From contig NZ_JAOVZO020000019.1 in NCBI RefSeq assembly GCF_025717065.2, positions 248,001-312,000 of the forward strand: a stretch of 64,000 bases of DNA, given 5' to 3'. Numbering within the stretch: position 1 is the stretch's first letter; each line of letters opens with the position of its first letter. The stretch is from Tahibacter soli (GTDB lineage: Bacteria; Pseudomonadota; Gammaproteobacteria; Xanthomonadales; Rhodanobacteraceae). The notes under the pieces were generated by a model. It had not been told where the DNA came from. It worked only from the letters and a program-made list of their open reading frames with translations, and searched no databases. Positions 18,205 through 26,916 of this stretch are shown here, in pieces. The position numbers were made by a program, and so were the translations under genes.

Positions 18205-19080
18205 CTATCTTGGAACAACGGTAGTTTCGCCGTGACTGTAGCTTTCCAGATAAACGTCCAGCGAAGGGCGCACGTCGCGTCGCAGAGGCGGCAGCCCAAT
18301 GGCCGCGCGCGCAGCGTCGATTTCTGCTGCGATCTCGAAGGAACGAAGCAGCCCGTTGTTGAGATCCCAGGAACTTGCGTCGCCGAAATGGTTGCTCAGA
18401 TCGCTCGCAACACGGTAGTCCCCGAGTAGCGAGGCGTAGTACATCCACGCAGCCGCTTCGAAGGCAGCGGCATTTGAGCCGTCCGGCCTTCTCGCTCCCT
18501 GAGCCAGTATCTTCAATGCGATTGCCTCTGCGGCATAGACCGACCCTTGGACAAGCGCCGCTTTCAGGGCCGACTTACCCTCATCGTATCCGCGCTGTTC
18601 CCACAATCGCTCACCGTACAAAGCCGCCATTGCGACACTCAGTTTTGCAGCGGCCCGTAGCTCCTCAAGCGTTGCTTGCCTGGACCACTCAACTTCCGTC
18701 AACGTCGGAAATCCATGCTTTGCAAGCCAAGCCTTGTCTTGCTCCGTCAAGGCCATCAGCTTGTCCGGAGTTACTACGCGCGTTGCAGAAGCAATCCCGC
18801 TCGGCAAAAAAGATTCCGGAACTTCAAACCCGCTGCGAACGGAAGGTATCGCCGCCGCTTGAAGGTGCGAAGCGACTGACCGATTTCGCTCTGCTGCCTT
18901 GCCGACCTGCTCACTGTTCCCGGCGGTAGCAACGGATCGTTCCGGTTCGCTTTCGACACCCATTGAGCCGGCATCTCTGTTGGCAGCCCAGGCAACGACT
19001 GCCATTACGGCCGTGACCAACAATCCGATCATGGCGAACTGGTGGCGCATACTCGAAGTATCCTTAGCGACAGGCTTCAT
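18205..19080 (-). CDS. Membrane-anchored protein of the Fic cassette, unknown function
   Basis: The 291-residue product (start MKPVAKDTSSMRHQF) has one N-terminal transmembrane helix (MIGLLVTAVMAVVAWAAN). A polar linker of about 75 residues follows, then an alpha-helical periplasmic domain rich in Ala (AAAFEAAAWMYYASLLGDYRVA, SFEIAAEIDAARAAIGLPPLRRD). The repeated short helices hint at a TPR/Sel1-like fold, but no motif is diagnostic. It overlaps the upstream Cys-rich gene by 17 bases. G+C content and codon use look lower than in flanking genes. If the upstream gene is a toxin, this could be its immunity partner; that is speculative. Confidence 0.65.
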   Translation of the reverse strand: MKPVAKDTSSMRHQFAMIGLLVTAVMAVVAWAANRDAGSMGVESEPERSVATAGNSEQVGKAAERNRSVASHLQAAAIPSVRSGFEVPESFLPSGIASATRVVTPDKLMALTEQDKAWLAKHGFPTLTEVEWSRQATLEELRAAAKLSVAMAALYGERLWEQRGYDEGKSALKAALVQGSVYAAEAIALKILAQGARRPDGSNAAAFEAAAWMYYASLLGDYRVASDLSNHFGDASSWDLNNGLLRSFEIAAEIDAARAAIGLPPLRRDVRPSLDVYLESYSHGETTVVPR

Positions 19081-19792
19081 GATATGCCCCCCGCCAACGC
19101 GTACATTCAACACTGTCGCGAATGTCCTGGAAGCGCATCATGTTGAGGCCGACCGGATCATTGACGATGTAGTGCATCAAGGTGTCAATCTTGTCCACAC
19201 AAGCCGCAACCGGCGTTCTGAAGCGTGTGGCGTTCGCGATGCAATCCGAATTGGCACGCTCCCGGATAAGGCCGTTGCAATAGCGTTCGTCGCCGACATT
19301 CCAGTAGCACTGCGGCTGCAAATTGCACGCGTTAAAGAACAAATCCTGGTGCGCAATCATCGGCGAATTGAAAACGGGCGTTCGAAAATTGCAGCCAGCG
19401 CCAAAAGACGGTGTTTTCGGCGTTGTTTGAGCACTGCACCGCGGAGGCTTCGGATTGGCATTGAGGAATTGCTCGCAGACAGTTGGTGTGCCAGGCCCAC
19501 CCGGCGCCCCACCCTCATCCGGCGGCACGTCATTGCCGCATCCGCCGCCGGCGCATGGGTCGGATGGCCCTGAACCACCGCCGCCACCCGGCGTCACGAT
19601 GATCGGCGGCAGCGTGTGATCGCCGCAATTGGTCTGGCATGGGCCGCCTTGCGCGCCGGCTTCACCGGCCGCGATCATCGCGATCAGCGCGAATACCGCG
19701 TTGATCGCGGACCCGAGCCGCTTGGATTTTTCCCGGCCGATCTCACGGCCCAGCGTACCGAGATCGGTTTCCCAGACTGCCGCTTCCGACAT
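19064..19792 (-). CDS. Cys-rich secreted protein, possibly PLA2-fold-like
   Basis: The 242-residue product has an N-terminal cytoplasmic segment, a hydrophobic signal-like helix (AVFALIAMIAAGEAGA) and a Gly/Pro-rich linker with CAGGGCGNDVPP. A C-terminal domain has at least nine cysteines. There the pattern ACNLQPQCYWNVG...YCN...SDC resembles the CxxHDxCYxxxG...C...C loop of phospholipases A2, but the catalytic His-Asp pair is replaced by Gln-Pro. It may thus be an inactive member or a chance resemblance. It is the first gene of the cassette and follows an AT-rich promoter-like region. Confidence 0.65.
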   Translation of the reverse strand: MSEAAVWETDLGTLGREIGREKSKRLGSAINAVFALIAMIAAGEAGAQGGPCQTNCGDHTLPPIIVTPGGGGGSGPSDPCAGGGCGNDVPPDEGGAPGGPGTPTVCEQFLNANPKPPRCSAQTTPKTPSFGAGCNFRTPVFNSPMIAHQDLFFNACNLQPQCYWNVGDERYCNGLIRERANSDCIANATRFRTPVAACVDKIDTLMHYIVNDPVGLNMMRFQDIRDSVECTRWRGAYHEACR

Positions 19793-19892
19793 CGCTTGCT
19801 CCCTGCCCGGTTATCTCCCCGGACAGGAATCTAGCGAACGACGCAGCGGCGACGTCATGTCGATTTTCCACTACCGCAAGCGATCGATTTTT

Positions 19893-19922
19893 AGTATAAT
19901 TAGCAACATTCGTACTAGTACG
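19893..19922 (-). promoter_or_regulatory. AT-rich promoter/operator region of the Fic cassette
   Basis: The minus strand carries TATACT (plus 19893-19898), a good -10 box about 100 bp before the first cassette gene. A perfect 12-bp palindrome CGTACTAGTACG (19911-19922) sits just upstream, where a regulator or RNA polymerase would contact. No good -35 box is seen. The patch is markedly AT-rich for this genome. Confidence 0.4.
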
Positions 19923-19924
19923 CA

Positions 19925-19947
19925 CGGAACATCTCAACGATGTTCCG
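19925..19947 (-). terminator. Hairpin after pntB
   Basis: CGGAACATC and GATGTTCCG form a perfect 9-bp stem with a 5-nt loop 12 bases past the pntB stop. There is no T-run on the minus strand, so termination efficiency is uncertain. Confidence 0.45.
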
Positions 19948-19958
19948 CTGCAGCAGGC

Positions 19959-21365
19959 TCAGTGCCCCCCACCCGAATCGATCGCCTTGAGCTCCGCAAT
20001 CAGCTTGTTCGCCGCTTCCTGCCCGTCGGCGTAGAGCATCTTGCAGTTGTCGGCGTAGAACAGCGCGTTTTCGATGCCCGCGAAACCCGTGCCCTTGCCG
20101 CGCTTGATCACGATCACCTGCCGCGCGTTCACCACGTCGAGAATCGGCATGCCGTAGATCGGCGACGACTTGTCCGTTTTCGCGACCGGATTCACCACGT
20201 CGTTCGCGCCGATCACGATCGCGACGTCGCAAGTCGAAAACTCGGGATTGATGTCGTCCATGTCGGCGATGAGGTCGTACGGCACGCCCGCTTCGGCGAG
20301 CAGCACGTTCATATGGCCCGGCATGCGGCCGGCGACCGGGTGGATCGCGAACTTCACCGACTTGTCGCGTTTTATCAATTGCTGCGAAAGCTCCCAGATC
20401 TTGTGCTGCGCCTGCGCCACCGCCATGCCGTAGCCCGGCACGATGATCACGCGCTCGGCCATGTACAGGAGCGACGCGGCGTCGCTCGCCTCGATCGCCT
20501 TCTGCGTGCCGGTGATCGCTTCGCCACCGCCGCCGCCGCCGAAGTTCGAGAACAGCACGTTGCTGATCGGCCGGTTCATCGCCTTGGCCATCAGCTGCGT
20601 CAGCAGCGTACCGGCGGCGCCGACCACGGTGCCGGCGATGATCAGCGCCTCGTTGTTCATGACGAAGCCTTCGAACGCGACCGCAAGACCCGTCAGCGCG
20701 TTGTACAGCGAGATCACGACCGGCATGTCGGCGCCGCCGATCGGCAGCGTCATCAGCACGCCGAACACGAGCGCGAGCGCGAAGAACGCGACGATCAGGG
20801 TCGTGTCGAGCTTCCACACGACGACCGCGAGGCCCGCGACGACCGACGCCGCGAACACGATGAAATTGAACGCCTGCTGCCCGCCGAACGTGAAACGCTT
20901 GTCCATGCGCCCGTCGAGCTTGGCCCACGCGATGATCGAACCCGTCATCGAGATCGAGCCGATCAGCGCGCCGACGATCGCCAGCGTCAGCGTGATCTTC
21001 GACGGCGCGGCGCCCGCCTCGGCGTACTTGAGCAGCTCGCCGGCGCCGATCGCGGCGGCCGAACCGCCGCCCATGCCGTTGAACAGCGCGACCATCTGCG
21101 GCATGTCGGTGATCGCAACCTTCTTGCCCCAGATCCACGTCGGCGCGACGCCGAGCACGATCGCCAGAACGATCAGGTGCAGGTTGTGGCTGCCGGTGAT
21201 GGCGAACGTCGCGAGCGTCGCGATCACCATGCCGAGGCCGGCCTGCACGATGCCCTTGCGCGCCGTCACCGGCGAGGCCATGCGCTTGATGCCGAGGATG
21301 AACATCACCGCGGCGAGGAAGTAACTGGCCTTGGCGAAGTAGGTCAGCAGGGTCGTGGTGTCCAT
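19959..21365 (-). CDS. pntB: NAD(P) transhydrogenase subunit beta
   Basis: The 468 residues comprise about nine membrane helices in the first 270 residues and a C-terminal NADP(H)-binding domain III with VPGYGMAVAQAQ, HPVAGRMPGHMNVLLAEA, IGANDVVNPVAK and IVIKRGKGTGFAGIEN, all hallmarks of PntB. The enzyme couples proton import across the inner membrane to reduction of NADP+ by NADH. It is the last gene of pntAA-pntAB-pntB, with 51 bp to pntAB. The length is normal for the family. Confidence 0.97.
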   Translation of the reverse strand: MDTTTLLTYFAKASYFLAAVMFILGIKRMASPVTARKGIVQAGLGMVIATLATFAITGSHNLHLIVLAIVLGVAPTWIWGKKVAITDMPQMVALFNGMGGGSAAAIGAGELLKYAEAGAAPSKITLTLAIVGALIGSISMTGSIIAWAKLDGRMDKRFTFGGQQAFNFIVFAASVVAGLAVVVWKLDTTLIVAFFALALVFGVLMTLPIGGADMPVVISLYNALTGLAVAFEGFVMNNEALIIAGTVVGAAGTLLTQLMAKAMNRPISNVLFSNFGGGGGGEAITGTQKAIEASDAASLLYMAERVIIVPGYGMAVAQAQHKIWELSQQLIKRDKSVKFAIHPVAGRMPGHMNVLLAEAGVPYDLIADMDDINPEFSTCDVAIVIGANDVVNPVAKTDKSSPIYGMPILDVVNARQVIVIKRGKGTGFAGIENALFYADNCKMLYADGQEAANKLIAELKAIDSGGGH

Positions 21366-21416
21366 GTGGGTTCCTTGCGCGCTGTGCGTGACGTGGCCGA
21401 TCGCGTGCGGGACGCG

Positions 21417-21704
21417 CTACTTGCCCTTGCTCGACTTGAACATTTCCAGCATCCGCTCGGTCACGACGTAGCCGCCCGCCGCGTTGCCGGCGCCGAGCAT
21501 GACGCCGAGGAAGCCGATCGTCTTGCCGAGCGTCGTGTCGGCGTGCGCCAGCGCGACCATCGCGCCGACGAGCACGATGCCGTGCACGAAATTCGAGCCC
21601 GACATCAGCGGCGTGTGCAGGATGACCGGCACGCGGCTGATGATTTCCTGGCCGGTGAACGCGGCCAGCATGAAAATATACAAGGCCAGAAAGATATCGA
21701 TCAT
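21417..21704 (-). CDS. pntAB: NAD(P) transhydrogenase subunit alpha, membrane part
   Basis: This 95-residue protein (MIDIFLALYIFMLAAFTGQE) consists of three membrane helices with FTGQEIISRVPVILHTPLMSGSNFVHGIVLVG, the conserved TPLMSG region of domain II. In this lineage the alpha subunit is split into a soluble PntAA and this membrane part. The start was chosen by homology; upstream in-frame codons read through a hairpin repeat and are not part of the protein. Confidence 0.95.
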   Translation of the reverse strand: MIDIFLALYIFMLAAFTGQEIISRVPVILHTPLMSGSNFVHGIVLVGAMVALAHADTTLGKTIGFLGVMLGAGNAAGGYVVTERMLEMFKSSKGK

Positions 21705-21734
21705 GGTCGGCGGCTCCGCGTTGTTCGTCTTGAG

Positions 21735-21869
21735 CCTCCTCCCCCAGGCTCGCCTGGGGGAGGAGGTTGGTGGAGGGGGCGGCGCTGCGCACTGCCGTAA
21801 CGTCGGCGAAGTACCTGGCATCGCCCCCTCACCCCAACCCTCTCCCCCAAGCGAGCTTGGGGGAGAGGG
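21735..21869. repeat. Paired-hairpin intergenic repeat inside the pnt operon
   Basis: The left hairpin is a 15-bp perfect stem (CCTCCTCCCCCAGGC / GCCTGGGGGAGGAGG, 21735-21766). The right one is another 15-bp stem (CCCTCTCCCCCAAGC / GCTTGGGGGAGAGGG, 21838-21869). The spacer contains CGCCCCCTCACCCC. The same design occurs at 26878-27012, so this is a dispersed BIME/REP-like element. It fills the gap between pntAA and pntAB and may act as a partial terminator or mRNA-processing site that sets subunit ratios. Confidence 0.75.
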
Positions 21870-21880
21870 AGCTTGTATAC

Positions 21881-23017
21881 CTAAGTTCCCGAACCTTCGA
21901 CCGCCTGCTTCGTCGGCTCGTGCCGGATTTCGCCGGCGTGCGTCAGGCACGTCTTGGCGATCAGTTCGTCGTCCCAGTCGAGCGTCACCGCCCCGTCCTT
22001 CAGGCTCAGTTCGAGGAAGTTGTACAGGTTGCGCGCGTACATTTCGCTCGCGTGGATCGGCGCGGTCGAGGCGAGGTTCACCGGGCCGATGATCGTCACG
22101 CCGTTCGCGGTGACGACCGTCTTGCCGGCTTCGGCGCCTTCGACGTTGCCGCCGGTCTCGGCCGCGATGTCGACGACGACCGCGCCGGCCTTCATGCCCG
22201 CGACCATCGCCTGCGAAATGATGCGCGGCGCCTTGCGTCCCGGCACGGCGGCCGTCGTGACGACCGCGTCGTACGCCTTGAGCGACTCGGCCAGCGCGCG
22301 CTGCTGCTGCTCGCGTTCTTCGGCCGTCAGCTCACGCGCGTAGCCGCCGCTGCCGGCCGCGCTGACGCCGAGGTCGAGAAATTTCGCGCCGAGCGATTCG
22401 ATCTGTTCCTTCGTTTCGGGCCGCACGTCGAAGCCTTCGACCTGCGCGCCGAGGCGCCGCGCGGTCGCGATGGCCTGCAGGCCCGCGACGCCGGCGCCGA
22501 TGACGAGCACTTTCGACGGTCGGATCGTGCCGGCCGCCGTCGTGAGCATCGGAAAGAACTTCGGCGACGCTTCGGCCGCGATCAGCACGGCCTTGTAACC
22601 CGCGACGCCCGCCTGCGACGACAGCACGTCCATCGCCTGCGCGCGCGTCGTGCGCGGCAGCAGCTCCATCGCGAAGCTCGTGATGCGCCGGTCCTTGAGC
22701 GCGCGCGTACGTTCGGGCGCGAGGTGCGGCGCAAGGTATCCGATCACGATGCTGCCTTCGCGCAGACCGGCGATTTCCTCCAGCGTCGGCGGCTGCACCG
22801 TCAGCAGCACGTCGGCGCGCGCGAGCGTCGCGGCAGCGTCGCCGGCGACTTCGGCGTCCTTGTAGCTTTCGTCGGAAAAACTCGCCGATACGCCCGCGCC
22901 GCGTTCGATCAGCACGGAAGCGCCCTTGGCCTTGAGCTTCTTCGCCACTTCGGGCGTCATCGCCACGCGGCGTTCGTTGGGACTCGTCTCGCGCAGGACC
23001 GCGATGCTGACCGGCAT
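21881..23017 (-). CDS. pntAA: NAD(P) transhydrogenase subunit alpha, soluble part
   Basis: The 378-residue product has the PntA/alanine-dehydrogenase domain: VSIAVLRETSPNERRVAMTP, SSQAGVAGYKAVL, the NAD-binding KVLVIGAGVAGLQAIATARRLGA, DVRPETKEQIESLGA, and the RQD-loop-like PGRKAPRIISQAMVAGMKAGAVVVD. It hydride-transfers from NADH to NADP(H) bound by PntB. It is the first gene of the operon; the next gene follows after a hairpin repeat of about 135 bp. The divergent neighbour is the nitroreductase, 166 bp away. Confidence 0.97.
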   Translation of the reverse strand: MPVSIAVLRETSPNERRVAMTPEVAKKLKAKGASVLIERGAGVSASFSDESYKDAEVAGDAAATLARADVLLTVQPPTLEEIAGLREGSIVIGYLAPHLAPERTRALKDRRITSFAMELLPRTTRAQAMDVLSSQAGVAGYKAVLIAAEASPKFFPMLTTAAGTIRPSKVLVIGAGVAGLQAIATARRLGAQVEGFDVRPETKEQIESLGAKFLDLGVSAAGSGGYARELTAEEREQQQRALAESLKAYDAVVTTAAVPGRKAPRIISQAMVAGMKAGAVVVDIAAETGGNVEGAEAGKTVVTANGVTIIGPVNLASTAPIHASEMYARNLYNFLELSLKDGAVTLDWDDELIAKTCLTHAGEIRHEPTKQAVEGSGT

Positions 23018-23183
23018 AAGCCACTCCTAAGGAACGCTGACCGTCGAATCCTAGCCGACTCCGGCGGCAACGGTAAGCCGGCGCGAAAAGTTTGTTATGC
23101 CGCGCGCAACGGCGCCGATCGCGGTTGATTCCGTGCGCGCGCCGCCCCATCACGAGCGCTTCGCCCTTAAACTCCCCCGACTC

Positions 23184-23768
23184 ATGACGAATGCACCTAT
23201 GGCCGCATTGAAAATACTCGACGACCGCCGCTCCGTTCCTTCGCGCCAGCTCGGCGAGCCCGGCCCGTCGCCGGGCGAACTCGACGCGCTGCTCGAAGCC
23301 GCGAGCCGCGTCCCCGATCACGGCAAGCTCGTGCCGTGGCGCTTCGTACTGGTCCGCGGCGGTGCGCGGGCACGCCTGGGCGAGCTGCTCGTCGCGGTCA
23401 ACGCGCGCAAGAATCCGGACGTCGCGCCCGCCGCGCTCGACAAGGACCGCCAGCGCTTCAACTTCGCGCCGCTCATCGTCACGGTCGTGGGCCGCATCGA
23501 CGAGCATCACGCGAAGATTCCGGCGCAGGAGCAGGTGCTGTCGGTCGGCTGCGTCGCCTACAACCTGCTGCTCGGCGCGCAGGCGCTCGGCTACGGCGCG
23601 CAGTGGCTGACCGGCTGGGCCGCGTACGACGCCGACATCGCCGCCGCACTGGGCCTCGCCGCGAACGAGCGGATTATTGGCTTTGTGCACATCGGTACCG
23701 CGCGCGAACCGGCGCCGGAGCGGCTGCGCCCCGATGCGAAGGCGCTCACGACCGAATGGAACGGATAG
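23184..23768 (+). CDS. Nitroreductase family protein (YdjA-like)
   Basis: The 194-residue protein shows FMN-dependent nitroreductase features: ILDDRRSVPSRQLGEPGPS at the N-terminus, AASRVPDHGKLVPWRFVLV, KIPAQEQVLSVGCVAYNLLLGAQALGYGAQWLTGW and IIGFVHIGTA. This is the compact YdjA/TdsD type that lacks the extended helices of NfsB. Met at 23184 was chosen; Met at 23199 is an alternative. It precedes the exonuclease gene by ten bases, so the two are probably co-transcribed. Confidence 0.9.
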   Translation: MTNAPMAALKILDDRRSVPSRQLGEPGPSPGELDALLEAASRVPDHGKLVPWRFVLVRGGARARLGELLVAVNARKNPDVAPAALDKDRQRFNFAPLIVTVVGRIDEHHAKIPAQEQVLSVGCVAYNLLLGAQALGYGAQWLTGWAAYDADIAAALGLAANERIIGFVHIGTAREPAPERLRPDAKALTTEWNG

Positions 23769-23778
23769 GAAAACGACG

Positions 23779-24666
23779 ATGAGCCGTCACACCGTGCACC
23801 TGATCGACGCGAGCCTGTACGTGTTTCGCGCATGGCATTCCGTGCCGCCGGAATTCGTCGACGACGCGGGCCGACCGGTCAATGCGGTGTACGGCTTCAC
23901 GCGCTTCCTGCTCGACTTCATCGACCGCGCGCAGCCGACCTACTGCGCGGTCGCGTTCGACGAGTCGCTGACGAGTTCGTTCCGCAACGCGATCTATCCC
24001 GAGTACAAGGCGAACCGCGAGCTGCCGCCGGAAGAACTCAAGCTGCAGTTCGCCTACTGCAAGGAAGTGGCGGCGGTGCTCGGGTTCGCGGTGTTGTCGG
24101 ATCTGTCGTTCGAAGCCGACGACCTGATCGGCAGCCTCGTGCACATGCTGCGGCCGCAGGAATTTCGCGCGGTGATCGTGTCGGCCGACAAGGATTTCGG
24201 CCAGTTGATCGGCGAGCACGACGAACAATGGGATTTCGGCAAGAACGTGCGCTGGGACGCGCGCGGCGTGAAGGAGCGGCTCGGCGTGCATCCGCACCAG
24301 GTGGCCGACTATCTGGCGCTGACCGGCGACGCGGTCGACAACATCCCGGGCGTCGGCGGCATCGGCGCGAAAACCGCGGCGACGCTGCTGTCGCACTTCG
24401 GCACGCTCGACGCGATCTACGCGCGCATCGAGGAAATTCCGTTCCTGCGGTTTCGCGGGGCCGCCGCGGCGTACGCGCGGCTCAAGGCCGACGCGGCGCT
24501 CGCACGGCTGTCGCGCAGTCTCACCGGCATCGCCTTGGACGCGCCGGTGCCGACCGATGCGCAACTGCTGGTGCGCGGCAAACCCGACCTCGCGGGCGCC
24601 GAAGCGCTGTTCGAACGGCTGCGCTTCGGGCCGCTGACGCGATCGCGCGTACGCGCGATCGCGTGA
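23779..24666 (+). CDS. 5'-3' exonuclease / flap endonuclease-like protein
   Basis: The 295-residue protein matches the PolA-type 5'-3' exonuclease fold (PIN-like plus helix-hairpin-helix). It has HLIDASLYVFRAWHSVP, VAFDESLTSSFRNAIYPEYKANRE, SFEADDLIG, IVSADKDFGQL and the H3TH motif DNIPGVGGIGAKTAATLL. Acidic metal ligands are visible in each block. Without a polymerase domain it resembles the stand-alone Xni/ExoIX proteins, which process flaps and Okazaki fragments. GGATAGGA precedes the ATG. Confidence 0.92.
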   Translation: MSRHTVHLIDASLYVFRAWHSVPPEFVDDAGRPVNAVYGFTRFLLDFIDRAQPTYCAVAFDESLTSSFRNAIYPEYKANRELPPEELKLQFAYCKEVAAVLGFAVLSDLSFEADDLIGSLVHMLRPQEFRAVIVSADKDFGQLIGEHDEQWDFGKNVRWDARGVKERLGVHPHQVADYLALTGDAVDNIPGVGGIGAKTAATLLSHFGTLDAIYARIEEIPFLRFRGAAAAYARLKADAALARLSRSLTGIALDAPVPTDAQLLVRGKPDLAGAEALFERLRFGPLTRSRVRAIA

Positions 24667-24673
24667 AACCGGC

Positions 24674-26239
24674 TTACTCGCCGTCTTTTTTCGCGGCCCG
24701 CTGCCGCAGGTTCGAATTCGACGGCGTGTAGTGCGACTTGCCGTCGCGCGAAGCCGGAATCGGCGCGAGCGCCGTGCCGATGCCCTTCTCGTTCCAGGCG
24801 TAGCGCATGTCGCTCTTGTACACCTTCACCGGCTGCAGCCAGCTTTCGTCGCGCGCGACGCCGAAGCTGTCGTATTCGTTGCGCTGGCTGTTCGCCACGA
24901 AATACAGCTCGTTGCCGGCGACCGCGCCGTTGCCGAGCACGGCGAACTCGGGCTTCGCGGCGTCGAGCGGCATCACCGTCTGGACGCCGTGGCCGGTCGG
25001 GTCCAGGCGCAGGCGCATCACGCGCGGCGGCACCATGTTGCCTTGCACGGCGACGAGTGCGCCGTCGTACCAGTGCAGCGAATCGATGCCGCCGAGCACG
25101 AGCTTGTCCGGCGAATGCGCGAGCGCGAACGGCTTGTTTTCTTTCAGGTCGATGCCGAAAACGCCGAGCGCGGGATCGGCGAAGTACAGCCGCTCGCCGT
25201 CGTCGGAAACCGCAAGGCCCGAGATGCCCGTAAGGTTCGGATTCGCGGTGACGAGCACCAGCTTGTCCCCGTCGAGCCGGTAGATTTCGCGCTTCGGCGA
25301 ATCGGCGACGAATACGCGGCCGTCCTTGCCGACGGCGAGCTTGGTGAACGCGTGCTCGCCGGACTCGCCGTCCGCGACGTATTGCGCCAGCAGTTTGCCG
25401 CTCGACAGGCTGTATTTGAGCAATCTCGACTTGTTGACTTTTTCCGCGTCGTAGCCCTTGAACACCTTGGCCCCGAAGCTTGCGACCCACAGCGCGTCGC
25501 GCTCGCCGTCGGCCTTCATGTCCATGATCGCCCACGGACCGGCGGCGGGGTCCGACTTGACGAATTCGGTCAGCTGTCCCTTGTCGCCGACGCGGTAGAT
25601 CACGCCTTCGCGCGCGCTGCCGGCAAGCAGCTGCTTCTTTTTCGGATCCCACGCGAGCGCTTCGAACAGCCGGTCGTTGCCGGGCAGTTCGACCGCGACC
25701 TTGCCCTCGCCGAACGGCGCGGCGTTCGCGGCGAGGTTCGCGACGATGTAATCCCACACCTTGGTGCCGCGGACCTTGTCGAAACGCCCGTCGTTGCCGA
25801 TCTGGTAGGCGAAACCCTGCGTCTGCAGGCGAATGAGCGAATCGTAGGTGCGCGTCTTGTCGTCCTGGTCGGCGTAGACGGCCGCCAGCTCCAGGCGCAG
25901 CGCGCCGGAATTGGGCATCAGCTCGGTCAGGCGCTCCATCGACCAGGTGAAGCGCGTCAGGTCGCGGCCGTTGTACAGCTGCGCAAGCTTGGTCAGGGCT
26001 TCGAAATTCTTGGTCGATTTGATCTGCGCTTCGGTCAGCTGCAGCGCGGCCTTCAGGCGCGGATCGTCGGTCGCGACGTCGGCGGGCTTCGCTGCGGCCG
26101 ACTTGGCGTCCGCCGGCTTGGCCGCGGGCTTCGCGTCGGTCTTTGCCGCGGGCTTTTCCGGCTTGACCGGGTCGGCGGCGTGCACGGCGGGAGCGGAAGC
26201 GAGCGCCAGCATGGCGAGAGCGAGGGCTTGCAGTTTCAT
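24674..26239 (-). CDS. Periplasmic beta-propeller (NHL/SMP-30-like) protein with Ala/Lys/Pro linker
   Basis: The 521-residue product has a signal peptide (MKLQALALAMLALASAPAVHA) and a low-complexity KPAAKTDAKPAAKPADAKSAA linker. A helical stretch (about 60-140) follows, then a region of repeated four-strand blades (LAVGKDGRVFVADSPKREIYR, GISGLAVSDDGERLYFADPALG) typical of NHL/SMP-30-like propellers. A ligand or activity cannot be read from the sequence. It is convergent with the exonuclease gene (7 bp between them) and divergent from the Nudix gene. Confidence 0.8.
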   Translation of the reverse strand: MKLQALALAMLALASAPAVHAADPVKPEKPAAKTDAKPAAKPADAKSAAAKPADVATDDPRLKAALQLTEAQIKSTKNFEALTKLAQLYNGRDLTRFTWSMERLTELMPNSGALRLELAAVYADQDDKTRTYDSLIRLQTQGFAYQIGNDGRFDKVRGTKVWDYIVANLAANAAPFGEGKVAVELPGNDRLFEALAWDPKKKQLLAGSAREGVIYRVGDKGQLTEFVKSDPAAGPWAIMDMKADGERDALWVASFGAKVFKGYDAEKVNKSRLLKYSLSSGKLLAQYVADGESGEHAFTKLAVGKDGRVFVADSPKREIYRLDGDKLVLVTANPNLTGISGLAVSDDGERLYFADPALGVFGIDLKENKPFALAHSPDKLVLGGIDSLHWYDGALVAVQGNMVPPRVMRLRLDPTGHGVQTVMPLDAAKPEFAVLGNGAVAGNELYFVANSQRNEYDSFGVARDESWLQPVKVYKSDMRYAWNEKGIGTALAPIPASRDGKSHYTPSNSNLRQRAAKKDGE

Positions 26240-26334
26240 GCGTGAAATCCGGAAGATCGAAGAGACGCGCTGAGGACAGCGCCAAAGCGCCAATGGTTCC
26301 GGGCGTGATCGCCGCGGACGCAGGACTGCCAACA

Positions 26335-26916
26335 ATGACGCAAACCGAAGTGCTTTTCAATGGACGCTGGCTGCGCCTGTGCCGCCGCGGCAAGTGGGAA
26401 TATGCCGAGCGCACGAATCCGGGCGGCGCGGTGGTCGTGGTCGCGCTGACGCCGGACGACAAGGTGCTGATCGTCGAGCAGTGGCGCGAAGCGATCGGCG
26501 CGCGCGCGATCGAGATGCCGGCGGGGCTGATCGGCGACGAGCCGGGCGCGGCCGGCGAGCACGCGGTCGAAGCGGCCCGGCGCGAACTGCTCGAGGAAAC
26601 CGGTTACGCGTGCGACCGCGTCGACTACTACTTCGCGGGACCCAGTTCGGCCGGCATGAGTACCGAGACGATCGCGTTCGTGCGCGCGTACGACCTCGTG
26701 CGCGTGCACGCCGGCGGCGGCACGAGCGACGAGGACATCACGGTGCACGAAGTGCCGCGCGCGCAGGCGGCGCGCTGGGTGCTCGACAAGGCGGCGCAGG
26801 GGTGTTCGGTCGATCCGAAGGTGTTTGCCGGCTTGTATCTGCTGGAGCACGGCGAAGCGTTGTTCGGCGATCTTCAGCCCTCTCCCCCGACGCCGTTGGG
26901 GGAGAGGGTTGGGTGA
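26335..26916 (+). CDS. Nudix hydrolase, ADP-ribose pyrophosphatase-like
   Basis: The 193-residue protein has a Nudix box around AARRELLEETGY preceded by EMPAGLIGDEPG, and FAGPSSAGMSTETIAFVRAYDL, as in NudF-type ADP-sugar pyrophosphatases. The box deviates slightly in the spacing of its first Gly. The ATG at 26335 gives the family length; the open frame further upstream is not conserved in type. The last 12-13 residues (PSPPTPLGERVG) are encoded by a dispersed hairpin repeat, suggesting that repeat insertion replaced the original terminus. Confidence 0.88.
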   Translation: MTQTEVLFNGRWLRLCRRGKWEYAERTNPGGAVVVVALTPDDKVLIVEQWREAIGARAIEMPAGLIGDEPGAAGEHAVEAARRELLEETGYACDRVDYYFAGPSSAGMSTETIAFVRAYDLVRVHAGGGTSDEDITVHEVPRAQAARWVLDKAAQGCSVDPKVFAGLYLLEHGEALFGDLQPSPPTPLGERVG

